Program-made: the position numbers and the translations under genes
The notes under the pieces: generated by a model
What the model was told of the DNA's origin: nothing
Seen by the model: only the letters and a program-made list of their open reading frames with translations
The model's database searches: none
Shown here: piece by piece, positions 53,111-61,043 of the stretch
How positions within the stretch are numbered: the first letter of the stretch is position 1
Layout of the letters: each line of letters starts with the position of its first letter
NCBI GenBank assembly: GCA_022226955.1
Contig: CP092079.1
Span: 3,458,282-3,522,281, forward strand
Direction: 5' to 3'
Length of the DNA: 64,000 bases
From: Nitrospira sp.
GTDB lineage: Bacteria > Nitrospirota > Nitrospiria > Nitrospirales > Nitrospiraceae

Positions 53111-53827
53111 TTAGGATTTGTGGAGCCCACACTCGGTCTTGGTAAATGTTTTCCAACGTCCGGCGCGCGGATCTTCACCCGGCGCCACCGGAGCGGTGCA
53201 ATAGGTGCACCCGATACTCGGATAATTCTGATCGTGCAAGGGATTGTAAGGGACTTCATAGACCTTGATATAAGTCCACACATCGGACCAGGTCCAGCGC
53301 GCCAACGGATTCACTTTGACCAGCTGGAACTTGCTATCCCATTCAATCAACCCCGCGTTGGCTCTGGTCGGCGACTGATCGCGGCGAATGCCGGTGATCC
53401 AGGCGTCATATCCTTTCAACACACGCGTCAGCGGCTCCACCTTCCGCAACTGACAGCAGCGATCCGGTTCCGTCGACCAGAGCGCCGGACCATGTTGCGC
53501 CGCCTGTTGTTCCGGAGTCAGCAACGACTGCACCTGAATGACTTGCGCCGGCTTCAGCGCATACTGCTGAATGATGCGATCGCGGGTCGCATAGGTTTCA
53601 GGAAACAGAAAGTCCGTGTCCAAATAGAACAACGGGATCGAAGGGTCGATGCGATGCACCATATCGACCAGCACCACATCTTCCGCCCCGAAACTGCAGG
53701 CGACGACTATCTTTGGAGCGAACCGCTTGATCGCGTCCTTCAGTACATCCTGCGGCTGCTGAGACTCGAACGCCTCGCTCGCGCGTTTCAATTCAGCGAC
53801 CATCTCTGGACTTCCACCGTTGGTCAT
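53111..53827 (-). CDS. cysH: Adenylyl-sulfate reductase (APS-type CysH)
   Basis: Reduces APS (or PAPS) to sulfite with thioredoxin. The 238-residue protein has the PP-loop-like ACSFGAEDVVLVDM, the [4Fe-4S] cysteine motifs DRCCQLRKVEP and IGCTYCTAP, and the catalytic ECGLH tail. Having both Cys pairs is the mark of the cluster-containing form that uses APS directly, seen in plants and many non-enteric bacteria. It lies 17 bases after the sulfite reductase gene. Fits with the degenerate kinase domain on CysN. Confidence 0.94.
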   Translation of the reverse strand: MTNGGSPEMVAELKRASEAFESQQPQDVLKDAIKRFAPKIVVACSFGAEDVVLVDMVHRIDPSIPLFYLDTDFLFPETYATRDRIIQQYALKPAQVIQVQSLLTPEQQAAQHGPALWSTEPDRCCQLRKVEPLTRVLKGYDAWITGIRRDQSPTRANAGLIEWDSKFQLVKVNPLARWTWSDVWTYIKVYEVPYNPLHDQNYPSIGCTYCTAPVAPGEDPRAGRWKTFTKTECGLHKS

Positions 53828-53844
53828 AACCCTTCCCGACTCCC

Positions 53845-56337
53845 TTAGCCTTCGACCTTTTCCACGAGGACGCGATAATGCGCGGCCTCCGGCTCCAGCG
53901 CTTCCTGGAGGAGGACAAGATGACCATCGTTCTTCAAACTCATCGGCACGTTCTTAATCGGTTCGCCGGCGTCCAGCCAGACTTCCAGTTTCTCACCCGC
54001 ATCCATCATTTCGAGTTTGAGCTTCGTCTTCACATAATTCATCGGACAGGCAACGCCGCGAAGATCGTAGACCGGCGCGCCCGTTGGCGCAGGAGCGGCT
54101 GGCGCAACCGGTGCGGCCACGACCGTTTCCTTCGCCGAAACCGCCGGTTCCTGGACCGGCGCGAGCTTGAGATCTTTCCCCATCTGGTCGGTCGCCGCGC
54201 GACAGGCATCGACGAACCCCTTTGCAAACGCCATCTTTTCACGGGCCGATTCCGCGGTTGTATCCTTCGGCCCGAGATCGCCCACTTTTTTAGTGAGATC
54301 TCTGTACTGCGCGGGAACGACGCCCTTCTTGGCAATCCGACTATCGAACTCCATAAATGTTTCTGCGTCGGTCGAGGGTTCGAGCCCCTCTGTCACCAGC
54401 ATCGCTTTAGCTGCCGCCAATACTGCGCGATAGGATTTGTTCACCGACACGGAGTACTGATGGTTCTCGACGAGCAACTTGGCCTGATAGAGCTCCTGGT
54501 CCGCTTCGAGAATGCCGTTTTCGATCATCTCCAACGCGCCGCCGGCGCACTCGCCGGGGCCCAAATCCTCGAGAATGAATTCGGCCTCGCCTTCCCAGTC
54601 GTAATAGAAAGTGGGATCGTCTTGATAAGCCGGAACAATGGTATAGGGGATCAGTTCGTCCTTGAGCTTGCTTTTGCCCGCGCGCGCAATAAACGCCGAC
54701 AGGTTTTCTTTCGGCAATCGATCCCGCCGGTACACCTCGACGAGATGCGAGAGTGCGGCCGGCACTGCCTTCGCCGGCAATTTGACCGTCATCTGCCCGA
54801 TCTTCGGGGTGCCATCGACTTGTCCGCCCAGATGCAACTCATAATGGGGCGCGACGTGTTCGCCCAACCGTTTCCCGACGCCATGCAACCCGATCGTCGA
54901 GATATGGTGTTGCGCACAGGAATTATGGCAGCCGCTGATCTTCACGCTCACATCCGACAGGTCTTCGGGAACCCGGCCGGCCGGAAAGACTTCGGCCAAG
55001 GCCCGGGCCAGCCCCTTTGATGAGGTGATCCCCAAGCCGCAGGTATCGGTCCCTGGGCAGGCGATAATATCTTCCACCAACTCTGCACCTGGATCGGACA
55101 GGCCAGCGACCGACAACTCATTGTAAAGCGATTCGACCTGCGACTCGGGAATCCACCGGATCACCATGTTCTGATTGATGGTGGTGCGAATATTCCCGTT
55201 GGCATACCGTTCGGCAAGATCCGATACGCAAAGCATCTGTTCAGAAGTCAGATCGCCCATGAAGAGCTTGATCGCCGCCGTGACATAGCCGGGCTGTCTC
55301 TGCTTGACGACATTCGTCCGCCTCCACATTTCAAACGGCGTTTCATGCCCGATGCCGTGATTGACCCCGTTACCGTTTGACGATGAGTGCCCGGAACCGT
55401 TGCGTGTCGGCATGATCAGTGGAGTCGGCTCGTCCGCATAGGTGAGCAGCGCGAGCGGCTCATGCGACGGTTTCGCATAGCCCATCGACTCATAGGCGGC
55501 TTCCCAGCGGCGCTTGAATTCATCGAACCCCAGCTTCTCGATCACAAACTTCATGCGAGCTTTGTTCCGGTTCTTCCGGTTCCCCAGCGTATCGAACACC
55601 TTAATGACGGCCTCAATACTCGGCAGCAATTCTTCCATCGGCGTAAATTCACGCAGGACCTGCGCCATACGCGGGGCCGAACCCAAGCCGCCACCCGCCA
55701 CCATGCGAAACCCAATGGTGCCATCGGCCCGCTTGGCTGCGAGCAGTCCGATGTCATGGATCGGAGTCAGCGCGCAATCCTGCTTGCAGCCGGAAAGCGC
55801 GATCTTGAATTTTCTCGGCAGACTTTGATTCAAGGGATTCCGCAGCAAGTGATAGGCGACGGTCTTCGCATAGGGCGTCACGTCGAAGACTTCGCCCTGG
55901 CAGACTCCGGCCAGATGGCAGGCTGTCACATTGCGGACGGTATTGGCGCAGGCTTCCCGCGTGGTAAGCCCCACCTCGGCCAGGCCGCGCATGATGGCCG
56001 GCACGTCTTTCAATTCCACAAAGTGCAGCTGGATATCCTGGCGTGTGGTCACATGCCCGACCGCAGTGGCATGGCGATCTGCCAGCTCCGCGACTCGCCG
56101 AAGCTGATTGGCCGAGATGCCTCCGAACGGAATCTTGATCCGGACCATCTGCACGCCTGGCTGACGCTGGCCATAGATGCCATATTGCAGCCGGAATGGT
56201 CTGAACAGGTCAGTTGACACTTCTCCTGCCATCGTGCGCAGAGCTTCCGCTTCAAACGTTTCTATTTCCTCAAGCAGTGCCGGAGGAATCGGCGATGTTT
56301 TAATTTCCGGCACGATCAGCTGATCTTGGGGACTCAT
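53845..56337 (-). CDS. Siroheme sulfite (nitrite) reductase fused to HEPN-like and TusA-like domains
   Basis: An 830-residue protein. Residues 1-560 are the two-half ferredoxin-type sulfite/nitrite reductase: the second half has the siroheme/[4Fe-4S] cysteines C427 and C433 (ACPGTDTC) and C470 and C474 (SGCHNSC). The first half also has a full set, C140 and C146 (ACHLAGVC) and C184 and C188 (SGCKQDC), which classic SiR lacks. About 580-715 is helical and HEPN-like. A Pro/Ala linker leads to a TusA-like domain with RGVACPMNYVK (C764, CPxN instead of CPxP). Start at 56337 follows GGGAGGA. Operon context favours sulfite as substrate. Confidence 0.88.
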   Translation of the reverse strand: MSPQDQLIVPEIKTSPIPPALLEEIETFEAEALRTMAGEVSTDLFRPFRLQYGIYGQRQPGVQMVRIKIPFGGISANQLRRVAELADRHATAVGHVTTRQDIQLHFVELKDVPAIMRGLAEVGLTTREACANTVRNVTACHLAGVCQGEVFDVTPYAKTVAYHLLRNPLNQSLPRKFKIALSGCKQDCALTPIHDIGLLAAKRADGTIGFRMVAGGGLGSAPRMAQVLREFTPMEELLPSIEAVIKVFDTLGNRKNRNKARMKFVIEKLGFDEFKRRWEAAYESMGYAKPSHEPLALLTYADEPTPLIMPTRNGSGHSSSNGNGVNHGIGHETPFEMWRRTNVVKQRQPGYVTAAIKLFMGDLTSEQMLCVSDLAERYANGNIRTTINQNMVIRWIPESQVESLYNELSVAGLSDPGAELVEDIIACPGTDTCGLGITSSKGLARALAEVFPAGRVPEDLSDVSVKISGCHNSCAQHHISTIGLHGVGKRLGEHVAPHYELHLGGQVDGTPKIGQMTVKLPAKAVPAALSHLVEVYRRDRLPKENLSAFIARAGKSKLKDELIPYTIVPAYQDDPTFYYDWEGEAEFILEDLGPGECAGGALEMIENGILEADQELYQAKLLVENHQYSVSVNKSYRAVLAAAKAMLVTEGLEPSTDAETFMEFDSRIAKKGVVPAQYRDLTKKVGDLGPKDTTAESAREKMAFAKGFVDACRAATDQMGKDLKLAPVQEPAVSAKETVVAAPVAPAAPAPTGAPVYDLRGVACPMNYVKTKLKLEMMDAGEKLEVWLDAGEPIKNVPMSLKNDGHLVLLQEALEPEAAHYRVLVEKVEG

Positions 56338-56397
56338 ACATATCCTCCCTGGCCGTGACGACCACACGACTCTGACACCAAAACCTTCTCATGGCTC

Positions 56398-56847
56398 TTA
56401 GATGTGATACATGGGATTCCGCTGCTGATCGAGCGCTCGTTGGCGTTCAACCAGTTGGTCTATCGTAATCGCTTCGAGCACATTCCGCTCGGCCTGATGC
56501 ACCTTCTCCCACACGCTTCCGAGTAAGAGTTGCTCTCTCGTGTCGCGCCGATTCGGCCCGGTACCATTGTGCGAAGCATCATGAAACACCGGCCCATCGA
56601 GCGCCTCCAGCAGATCAGCCACGGACAGTTCAGCGGGCGAACGCAAGAGAAGATAGCCTCCCTGCGCCCCCCGTGTGCTATCGACCAGACCGGCTTTCTT
56701 CATGGCATGCAGCACTTGCTCAAGAAACCGCACAGGGATCGCTTGCCGCCTCGCAATAGCCCGCGCCTGAATGGGGACTTCCTTCCCATTCATGGCGAGG
56801 TCAACGGCAGCCATTATTCCATACGTTGCGCGATGCGATACTTTCAT
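56398..56847 (-). CDS. Rrf2-family transcriptional regulator
   Basis: A 149-residue winged-helix regulator. MKVSHRATYGIMAAVDLA and ARAIARRQAIPVRFLEQVLHAMKKAGLVDSTRGAQGGYLL are the Rrf2 helix-turn-helix and wing. The three cysteines that bind a cluster in IscR and NsrR are absent; the protein has no Cys at all, so it resembles CymR, which senses cysteine status through CysK. First gene of the sulfur operon, 60 bases before the sulfite reductase. A palindrome lies 8 bases upstream of its start, suggesting autoregulation. Confidence 0.92.
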   Translation of the reverse strand: MKVSHRATYGIMAAVDLAMNGKEVPIQARAIARRQAIPVRFLEQVLHAMKKAGLVDSTRGAQGGYLLLRSPAELSVADLLEALDGPVFHDASHNGTGPNRRDTREQLLLGSVWEKVHQAERNVLEAITIDQLVERQRALDQQRNPMYHI

Positions 56848-56854
56848 TCTTGAT

Positions 56855-56870
56855 AATTCCGGTAGGAATT
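56855..56870. promoter_or_regulatory. Candidate Rrf2 operator
   Basis: AATTCC-GGTA-GGAATT is a perfect inverted repeat with a 4-base centre; the flanks GAT and ATC extend it with one shift. It lies between the -10 box and the Rrf2 start codon, about +6 to +21 of the predicted transcript. GGAATT half-sites also occur in CymR boxes of Firmicutes. Binding here would block the whole sulfur operon. Confidence 0.65.
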
Positions 56871-56881
56871 AATCTCGCCAT

Positions 56882-56911
56882 GATATACAGTCCGCCGATC
56901 CAAGCTGTCAA
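56882..56911 (-). promoter_or_regulatory. Candidate promoter of the Rrf2-sulfur operon
   Basis: On the minus strand TTGACA (56911-56906) and TATATC (56887-56882) are 18 bases apart. The -35 box is perfect and the -10 box matches 4 of 6. Transcription would start near 56875, directly in front of the palindrome. Confidence 0.65.
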
Positions 56912-57013
56912 GCAGCGCAAATACACCGCGTAAAAATCATCCGATGGATCGAGTGAAGCATTCTTCATAGCTATGCTCACCTCATTCATCCGCTTTCCGG
57001 TGGAAATATCCAA

Positions 57014-57042
57014 TTGACATCAAGTTAGCCCTGGGCAATAAT
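57014..57042 (+). promoter_or_regulatory. Candidate promoter of the Fis-like regulator gene
   Basis: TTGACA at 57014-57019 and AATAAT at 57037-57042 are 17 bases apart, a perfect -35 and 5 of 6 in the -10. The expected start point near 57049 gives a leader of about 20 bases. It points away from the Rrf2 promoter. Confidence 0.65.
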
Positions 57043-57070
57043 TCTGCCCTCTTCTTCGGATGGTGCCTGC

Positions 57071-57664
57071 ATGTCCGTTCCCTCATCGGTTATCTCTATC
57101 TTGCTGCTGACTGCGGACACCGACGTCCACATTCAGTTTAAGGCTATGTTCAAAGACGCCGTTGTGACCATCGCTCACGACGCAGCCTCATTGCCACATG
57201 ATCTCCCTAAACGCCCGTTCGATATAGTCGTTCTAGAATCCCTCGCTGGACAGGAACACGCTCTCCAAAACCTTTCGACACAGATCAATCTCTCCCATGC
57301 GTTACTGATCACGGGGCCACGTAGCATCCTCAAGCAAGCACCGGCCATGATTCATATGCTGAGTCAGCACCGTGAGCCTCCTCCAAAAAGCAACGGATAC
57401 GATCTTTCGTTGGAAGACTTTCTCGACCAGAAAATGGGCGACTTTGTAAAGGGAATGCATACCGGCGCTGCAAAAAATCTCCACCCCATGCTGATTTCCG
57501 CCGTGGAGCGCCCGCTGATCTCATCCGCTCTGCGGGAAACCCAAGGGAACCAAATCCAAGCGGCAGAGTTATTGGGGCTGAACCGGAATACCTTGAGGAA
57601 GAAAATTACCGATCTGCACATTCCCCTGAAACGGAGTCGCACAAAGGCCGCGCGCACCTTGTAA
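57071..57664 (+). CDS. Fis-type DNA-binding regulator with degenerate receiver-like N-domain
   Basis: A 197-residue protein. The N-terminal 110 residues have the beta-alpha rhythm of a response-regulator receiver (ISILLLTADTDVHIQFKAMF, FDIVVLESL) but lack the clear acidic pocket, phospho-Asp and Lys pattern. A helical linker (LSLEDFLDQKMGDFVKGM) follows. The Fis helix-turn-helix lies at the end (ETQGNQIQAAELLGLNRNTLRKKITDL), as at the C-terminus of NtrC-type activators. There is no AAA+ domain, so it cannot drive sigma-54 directly. It stands divergently from the Rrf2-sulfur operon; targets unknown. Confidence 0.8.
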   Translation: MSVPSSVISILLLTADTDVHIQFKAMFKDAVVTIAHDAASLPHDLPKRPFDIVVLESLAGQEHALQNLSTQINLSHALLITGPRSILKQAPAMIHMLSQHREPPPKSNGYDLSLEDFLDQKMGDFVKGMHTGAAKNLHPMLISAVERPLISSALRETQGNQIQAAELLGLNRNTLRKKITDLHIPLKRSRTKAARTL

Positions 57665-57755
57665 CTCGGCAGTACATCGAGAAGCACCGTTTCTGCGCTA
57701 CGGGAGTAGGACTTCAGGTGTTTGGCATCCTTATTCATAACCAAGGAGGGGACTG

Positions 57756-58028
57756 ATGACGAAGGAAGAGCTGATTGCGAAGATGGCAGCCTCCGCAGGA
57801 ATTACGAAAGTCGCAGCGGGAACAGCGCTGGAAGCCTTCACCGGAGCCGTCACGACCTCGCTGAAGAAAGGCCAGCGAGTCTCCCTGGTCAACTTCGGCA
57901 CATTTACGATTTCCAAGCGGAAGGCTCGGATGGGCAGAAATCCACGCACCGGAGAATCGTTAAAGATTCCTGCCGCCAAGGTCCCGAAGTTCTCTGCAGG
58001 GAAAGAGTTGCGCTCCGCCGTCAAGTAA
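57756..58028 (+). CDS. HU-family DNA-binding protein
   Basis: A 90-residue nucleoid protein with TKEELIAKMAASAGITK, the motif VNFGTFTISKRKARMGRNPRTGE and the terminal PKFSAGKELRSAVK. These are the HU dimer and beta-arm regions; the sequence is closer to HU than the IHF-beta-like gene at 33418-33696. It has an AAGGAGG ribosome site and is followed by a terminator, so it is probably monocistronic or follows the Fis-like gene. Confidence 0.93.
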   Translation: MTKEELIAKMAASAGITKVAAGTALEAFTGAVTTSLKKGQRVSLVNFGTFTISKRKARMGRNPRTGESLKIPAAKVPKFSAGKELRSAVK

Positions 58029-58057
58029 CGGCGCCCGCTCCTTGCCCGTACAACAGA

Positions 58058-58116
58058 GAGAAGGCGGCACCTTCCTGAAGCAGTAGGAAGAGGCCGCCTT
58101 CTCCATCGCTTTTCTT
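58058..58116 (+). terminator. Intrinsic terminator after HU
   Basis: GAGAAGGCGGC at 58058-58068 pairs with GCCGCCTTCTC at 58093-58103. An inner CTTCCT/AGGAAG pairing extends the hairpin. CATCGCTTTTCTT follows. It starts 30 bases after the HU stop. Confidence 0.8.
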
Positions 58117-58159
58117 GACAGTGCAGGCAAGGCTCTATTATCATGCGCACCCGGACAAT

Positions 58160-58234
58160 AGGCGCGTAGCTCAGGGGGAGAGCGTTACCTTGACACGGTA
58201 AAGGTCGACGGTTCAAGACCGTCCGCGCCTACCA
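58160..58234 (+). tRNA. tRNA-Val (anticodon GAC)
   Basis: Complete cloverleaf: acceptor AGGCGCG with CGCGCCT, D-arm GCTC/GAGC, anticodon stem TTACC/GGTAA with loop TTGACAC (anticodon GAC), T-arm GACGG-TTCAAGA-CCGTC, discriminator A and encoded CCA, 75 nt. It reads GTC and GTT codons. Confidence 0.97.
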
Positions 58235-58245
58235 TTCCGGCTAGA

Positions 58246-58294
58246 GGCATCCGTTTGCCTTGGGGCATCGGAATGCCTTTGTTGTTTTTGTTTG
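58246..58294 (+). terminator. Hairpin with T-rich tail between tRNA-Val and thrS
   Basis: GGCATCCG at 58246-58253 pairs with CGGAATGCC at 58269-58277, with one bulged A. A T-rich tract TTTGTTGTTTTTGTTT follows. It could end the tRNA transcript or attenuate read-through into thrS, whose ATG is 15 bases beyond. Confidence 0.6.
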
Positions 58295-58308
58295 GCCAAT
58301 TGGAACGA

Positions 58309-60240
58309 ATGAAGATCGCTCTTAAAGACGGGAACAGCCAAGTCCTCGAAAAAGGCCAGACTGCAGGAGTGGCTCTACAGGCCCTCGGCTTATCGGTCGG
58401 ACCAGACATTCTGGCCGCCAAGGTCAACGGACTCGTCGTCGATCTATCCCGCCCGCTGACTGAAGATGCTGTCATCGAGCCGGTCCGATTCGACACGGCA
58501 GAAGGACGAGAAGTCTACCGGCATAGCAGCACTCACATCATGGCGCAGGCCGTGAAAGAAGTCTTTCCCACCGCGCAAGTCACCATCGGGCCGGCTCTTG
58601 AAGACAGCTTCTTTTACGATTTTGCATTTGAACGACCGTTCACACCTGAGGATCTTGAGAAAATCGAGGCCCGCGCCCGTGAAATCATCAAGCGGAAACT
58701 GCCGGTCACGCGGAAAGAGCTATCGAAGCAGGAAGCCATCGAGTTCTTCAAGTCTCGTGGGGAAGCTTACAAGGTTGAACTCATCCAAGGATTCCCTGAA
58801 GGGGAGCCCATTTCGGCTTATAGCCAAGGCGAATTTATCGATCTCTGCCGCGGCCCTCACCTCCCAACCACCGGCCATGTCGGCGCTTTTAAGCTCCTGA
58901 CGACCGCTGGCGCCTACTGGCGCGGAGATGAGCGCAACCCGATGTTGCAACGGATTTACGGGACGTCCTTTCCGACTCAGGCAGAGCTGGATGCCCATCT
59001 GGCGCGCCTTGAAGAAATCAAGCGCCGCGACCATCGCAAGGTCGGGAAAGAACTCGACCTCATTTCCGTCCAGGACGAAATCGGGCCCGGTTTGGTCCTC
59101 TGGCATCCCAAAGGCGCTCTAGTTCGGCTGTTGATTGAGAATTTCTGGCGCGAACAGCACATTAAAGATGGCTACGACCTGGTGTATTCGCCCCATATCG
59201 CCCGGCTTAATCTGTGGAAGACCAGCGGCCACGTCGACTACTATCGGGACAATATGTTCGCTCCGATGGAGCTGGAAGGCAGCGAGTATCAGCTCAAGCC
59301 GATGAACTGCCCGTACCACATCATGATCTACAAGTCCCACCTGCGCAGCTATCGCGACTTGCCCATCCGCTACGGCGAGCTGGGCACCGTATATCGATAT
59401 GAGCGAACCGGGGTCCTGCATGGCCTGCTTCGCGTTCGTGGATTTACCCAGGACGATGCGCACATTTTTTGCCGTCCGGATCAGATTCAAGAGGAAGTCA
59501 GCCGCGTGCTCGACTTCACCTTCTTCATTTTGAAATCGTTCGGCTTTGTCGATTTTGAGATCTTCTTGTCGACCCGACCCGAACAGTCGGTTGGGTCGGA
59601 CGACAACTGGACCCTGGCTACCGATTCGCTAGAAGGCGCGCTTAAGGGCCGCGGACTGGCGTTCCATCTGGATGAAGGCGGCGGCGCTTTCTACGGACCG
59701 AAGATCGATATTAAGATCAAGGATGCCTTGGGCCGGTCTTGGCAATGCTCGACCATTCAAGTCGACTTCAATAATCCTGAACGCTTCGAGCTCAGTTACA
59801 TCGGCGAGGATGGAAAATCCCACCAGCCCATCATGATCCATCGAGCCTTGATGGGATCGATCGAACGCTTCTTCGGCATTCTCGTCGAGCACTTTGGCGG
59901 CGCGTTCCCAACCTGGCTGGCGCCGGTCCAAGCCGTCGTCATGGCCATCACCGACAATCAGCGCGAGTATGTGAATTCCGTCGTCGCCCAACTGAGAGCC
60001 GCGGGCTTTCGAGCCGACGCGGATCTCCGCAACGAAAAAATCGGCTTTAAAATCCGCGAGGCGGAAAAAGCCAAGGTCCCTTATATGCTCGTTGCAGGGG
60101 ATCGTGAAGTCCAAAGCGGCATGCTTTCCGTCCGTGGGCGGAGCGGCGCGAATCTCGGCAATATGACAGGGGCTGCAGTGATCGATCTTCTCAGGAATGA
60201 CGTCACGCGCGCGCAGCCGGAGCTACAACCAACACACTAA
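58309..60240 (+). CDS. thrS: Threonyl-tRNA synthetase
   Basis: Charges tRNA-Thr and edits misacylated Ser. The 643-residue protein has an N-terminal TGS domain (MKIALKDG onward), the editing domain with YRHSSTHIMAQAV, and the class II catalytic core with RPMNCPYH-type segment LKPMNCPYHIMIYKSH, motif 2 RYERTGVLHGLLRVRGF and motif 3 HRALMGSIERF. The anticodon-binding domain closes the protein. The start at 58309 is set by the TGS domain; an in-frame extension to 58255 would run through the hairpin. The stop is ten bases before infC. Confidence 0.97.
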   Translation: MKIALKDGNSQVLEKGQTAGVALQALGLSVGPDILAAKVNGLVVDLSRPLTEDAVIEPVRFDTAEGREVYRHSSTHIMAQAVKEVFPTAQVTIGPALEDSFFYDFAFERPFTPEDLEKIEARAREIIKRKLPVTRKELSKQEAIEFFKSRGEAYKVELIQGFPEGEPISAYSQGEFIDLCRGPHLPTTGHVGAFKLLTTAGAYWRGDERNPMLQRIYGTSFPTQAELDAHLARLEEIKRRDHRKVGKELDLISVQDEIGPGLVLWHPKGALVRLLIENFWREQHIKDGYDLVYSPHIARLNLWKTSGHVDYYRDNMFAPMELEGSEYQLKPMNCPYHIMIYKSHLRSYRDLPIRYGELGTVYRYERTGVLHGLLRVRGFTQDDAHIFCRPDQIQEEVSRVLDFTFFILKSFGFVDFEIFLSTRPEQSVGSDDNWTLATDSLEGALKGRGLAFHLDEGGGAFYGPKIDIKIKDALGRSWQCSTIQVDFNNPERFELSYIGEDGKSHQPIMIHRALMGSIERFFGILVEHFGGAFPTWLAPVQAVVMAITDNQREYVNSVVAQLRAAGFRADADLRNEKIGFKIREAEKAKVPYMLVAGDREVQSGMLSVRGRSGANLGNMTGAAVIDLLRNDVTRAQPELQPTH

Positions 60241-60250
60241 GAGGTGGGTT

Positions 60251-60760
60251 ATCGTCCCCAAACTGCGCGTGAACCGCGAAATCAGAGTGCGAGAGGTTCG
60301 AGTCATCGGCCCCGAAGGAGAGCAACTGGGGATTCTTCCAACGCCTGATGCGTTGCGCCAAGCCCAAGAGGGGGGATACGACCTGGTTGAGGTCGCCCCC
60401 ACCGCTGCGCCGCCTGTTTGCCGGATCATGGATTACGGCAAATACAAATTCGAGCTCAGCAAGAAGGACCACCAGAATCGGCGCCATCAAAAGTCGACCC
60501 AGGTGAAGGAAATCAAGCTCCGGCCGCGCACCGACAAGCACGACCTGGGCATCAAGATCCGTCAGATCAAGGAATTCTTGGCGGATGGGAACAAGACGAA
60601 AGTCACCTTGACGTTTCGCGGCCGTGAAATGGCCAATCAGGAAATGGGCCGCACGCTCATGAATATGGTGATTGCCGAAATGACTGAGACAGGCACCATT
60701 GAATATGCCCCACGCATGGAAGGCCGCAGCCTCATCATGATCGTGGCACCAAAGAATTAA
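60251..60760 (+). CDS. infC: Translation initiation factor IF-3, apparent ATC start
   Basis: Prevents 50S association and proofreads initiation. The 169-residue protein has RVNREIRVREVRVIGPEGEQLG, the N-domain, then VKEIKLRPRTDKHDLGIKIRQI and LTFRGREMANQEMG of the C-domain. The family N-terminus begins VPKLRVNREI; in frame before it there is ATC at 60251, with AGAGGTGG four bases upstream, and no ATG, GTG or TTG between the thrS stop and the core. A rare ATN start codon is how infC autoregulates in E. coli (AUU). Confidence 0.93.
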   Translation: MVPKLRVNREIRVREVRVIGPEGEQLGILPTPDALRQAQEGGYDLVEVAPTAAPPVCRIMDYGKYKFELSKKDHQNRRHQKSTQVKEIKLRPRTDKHDLGIKIRQIKEFLADGNKTKVTLTFRGREMANQEMGRTLMNMVIAEMTETGTIEYAPRMEGRSLIMIVAPKN

Positions 60761-60799
60761 TAGACTATCAGTTGCTTACAAACCAAGAGGATGGATGAG

Positions 60800-61000
60800 A
60801 TGAAAACGAAAGCCAAGACACACAAAGGGGCCAAAAAGCGATTTTCCCGTACTGGGAGTGGGAAAATTGTCAGGCGGAAAGCCGGAAAACGCCATCTCTT
60901 GAGCCATAAGAAGAGCGATCAAAAGCGGCGGTTGAGCGGCACCGCTGTGGTGGATCCCACTTCCACCTTGTCTTTGAACCGCCTCTTGCCGTATAACTAA
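60800..61000 (+). CDS. rpmI: 50S ribosomal protein L35
   Basis: A 66-residue very basic protein, MKTKAKTHKGAKKRFSRTG, with GKIVRRKAGKRHLLSHK typical of L35. The start at 60800 is fixed by the conserved N-terminus; an in-frame ATG at 60791 adds three residues but no better ribosome site. It lies 39 bases after infC and 43 before rplT, the canonical infC-rpmI-rplT order. Confidence 0.97.
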   Translation: MKTKAKTHKGAKKRFSRTGSGKIVRRKAGKRHLLSHKKSDQKRRLSGTAVVDPTSTLSLNRLLPYN

Positions 61001-61043
61001 GCTCTCGAAGAGCGACCCTCACGGATAAAAGGAGTATTGAGTC

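Noticed and set aside
56801-57013. 70-residue minus-strand frame upstream of rrf2
   Set aside because: It runs through the promoter and operator and overlaps the rrf2 start out of frame.
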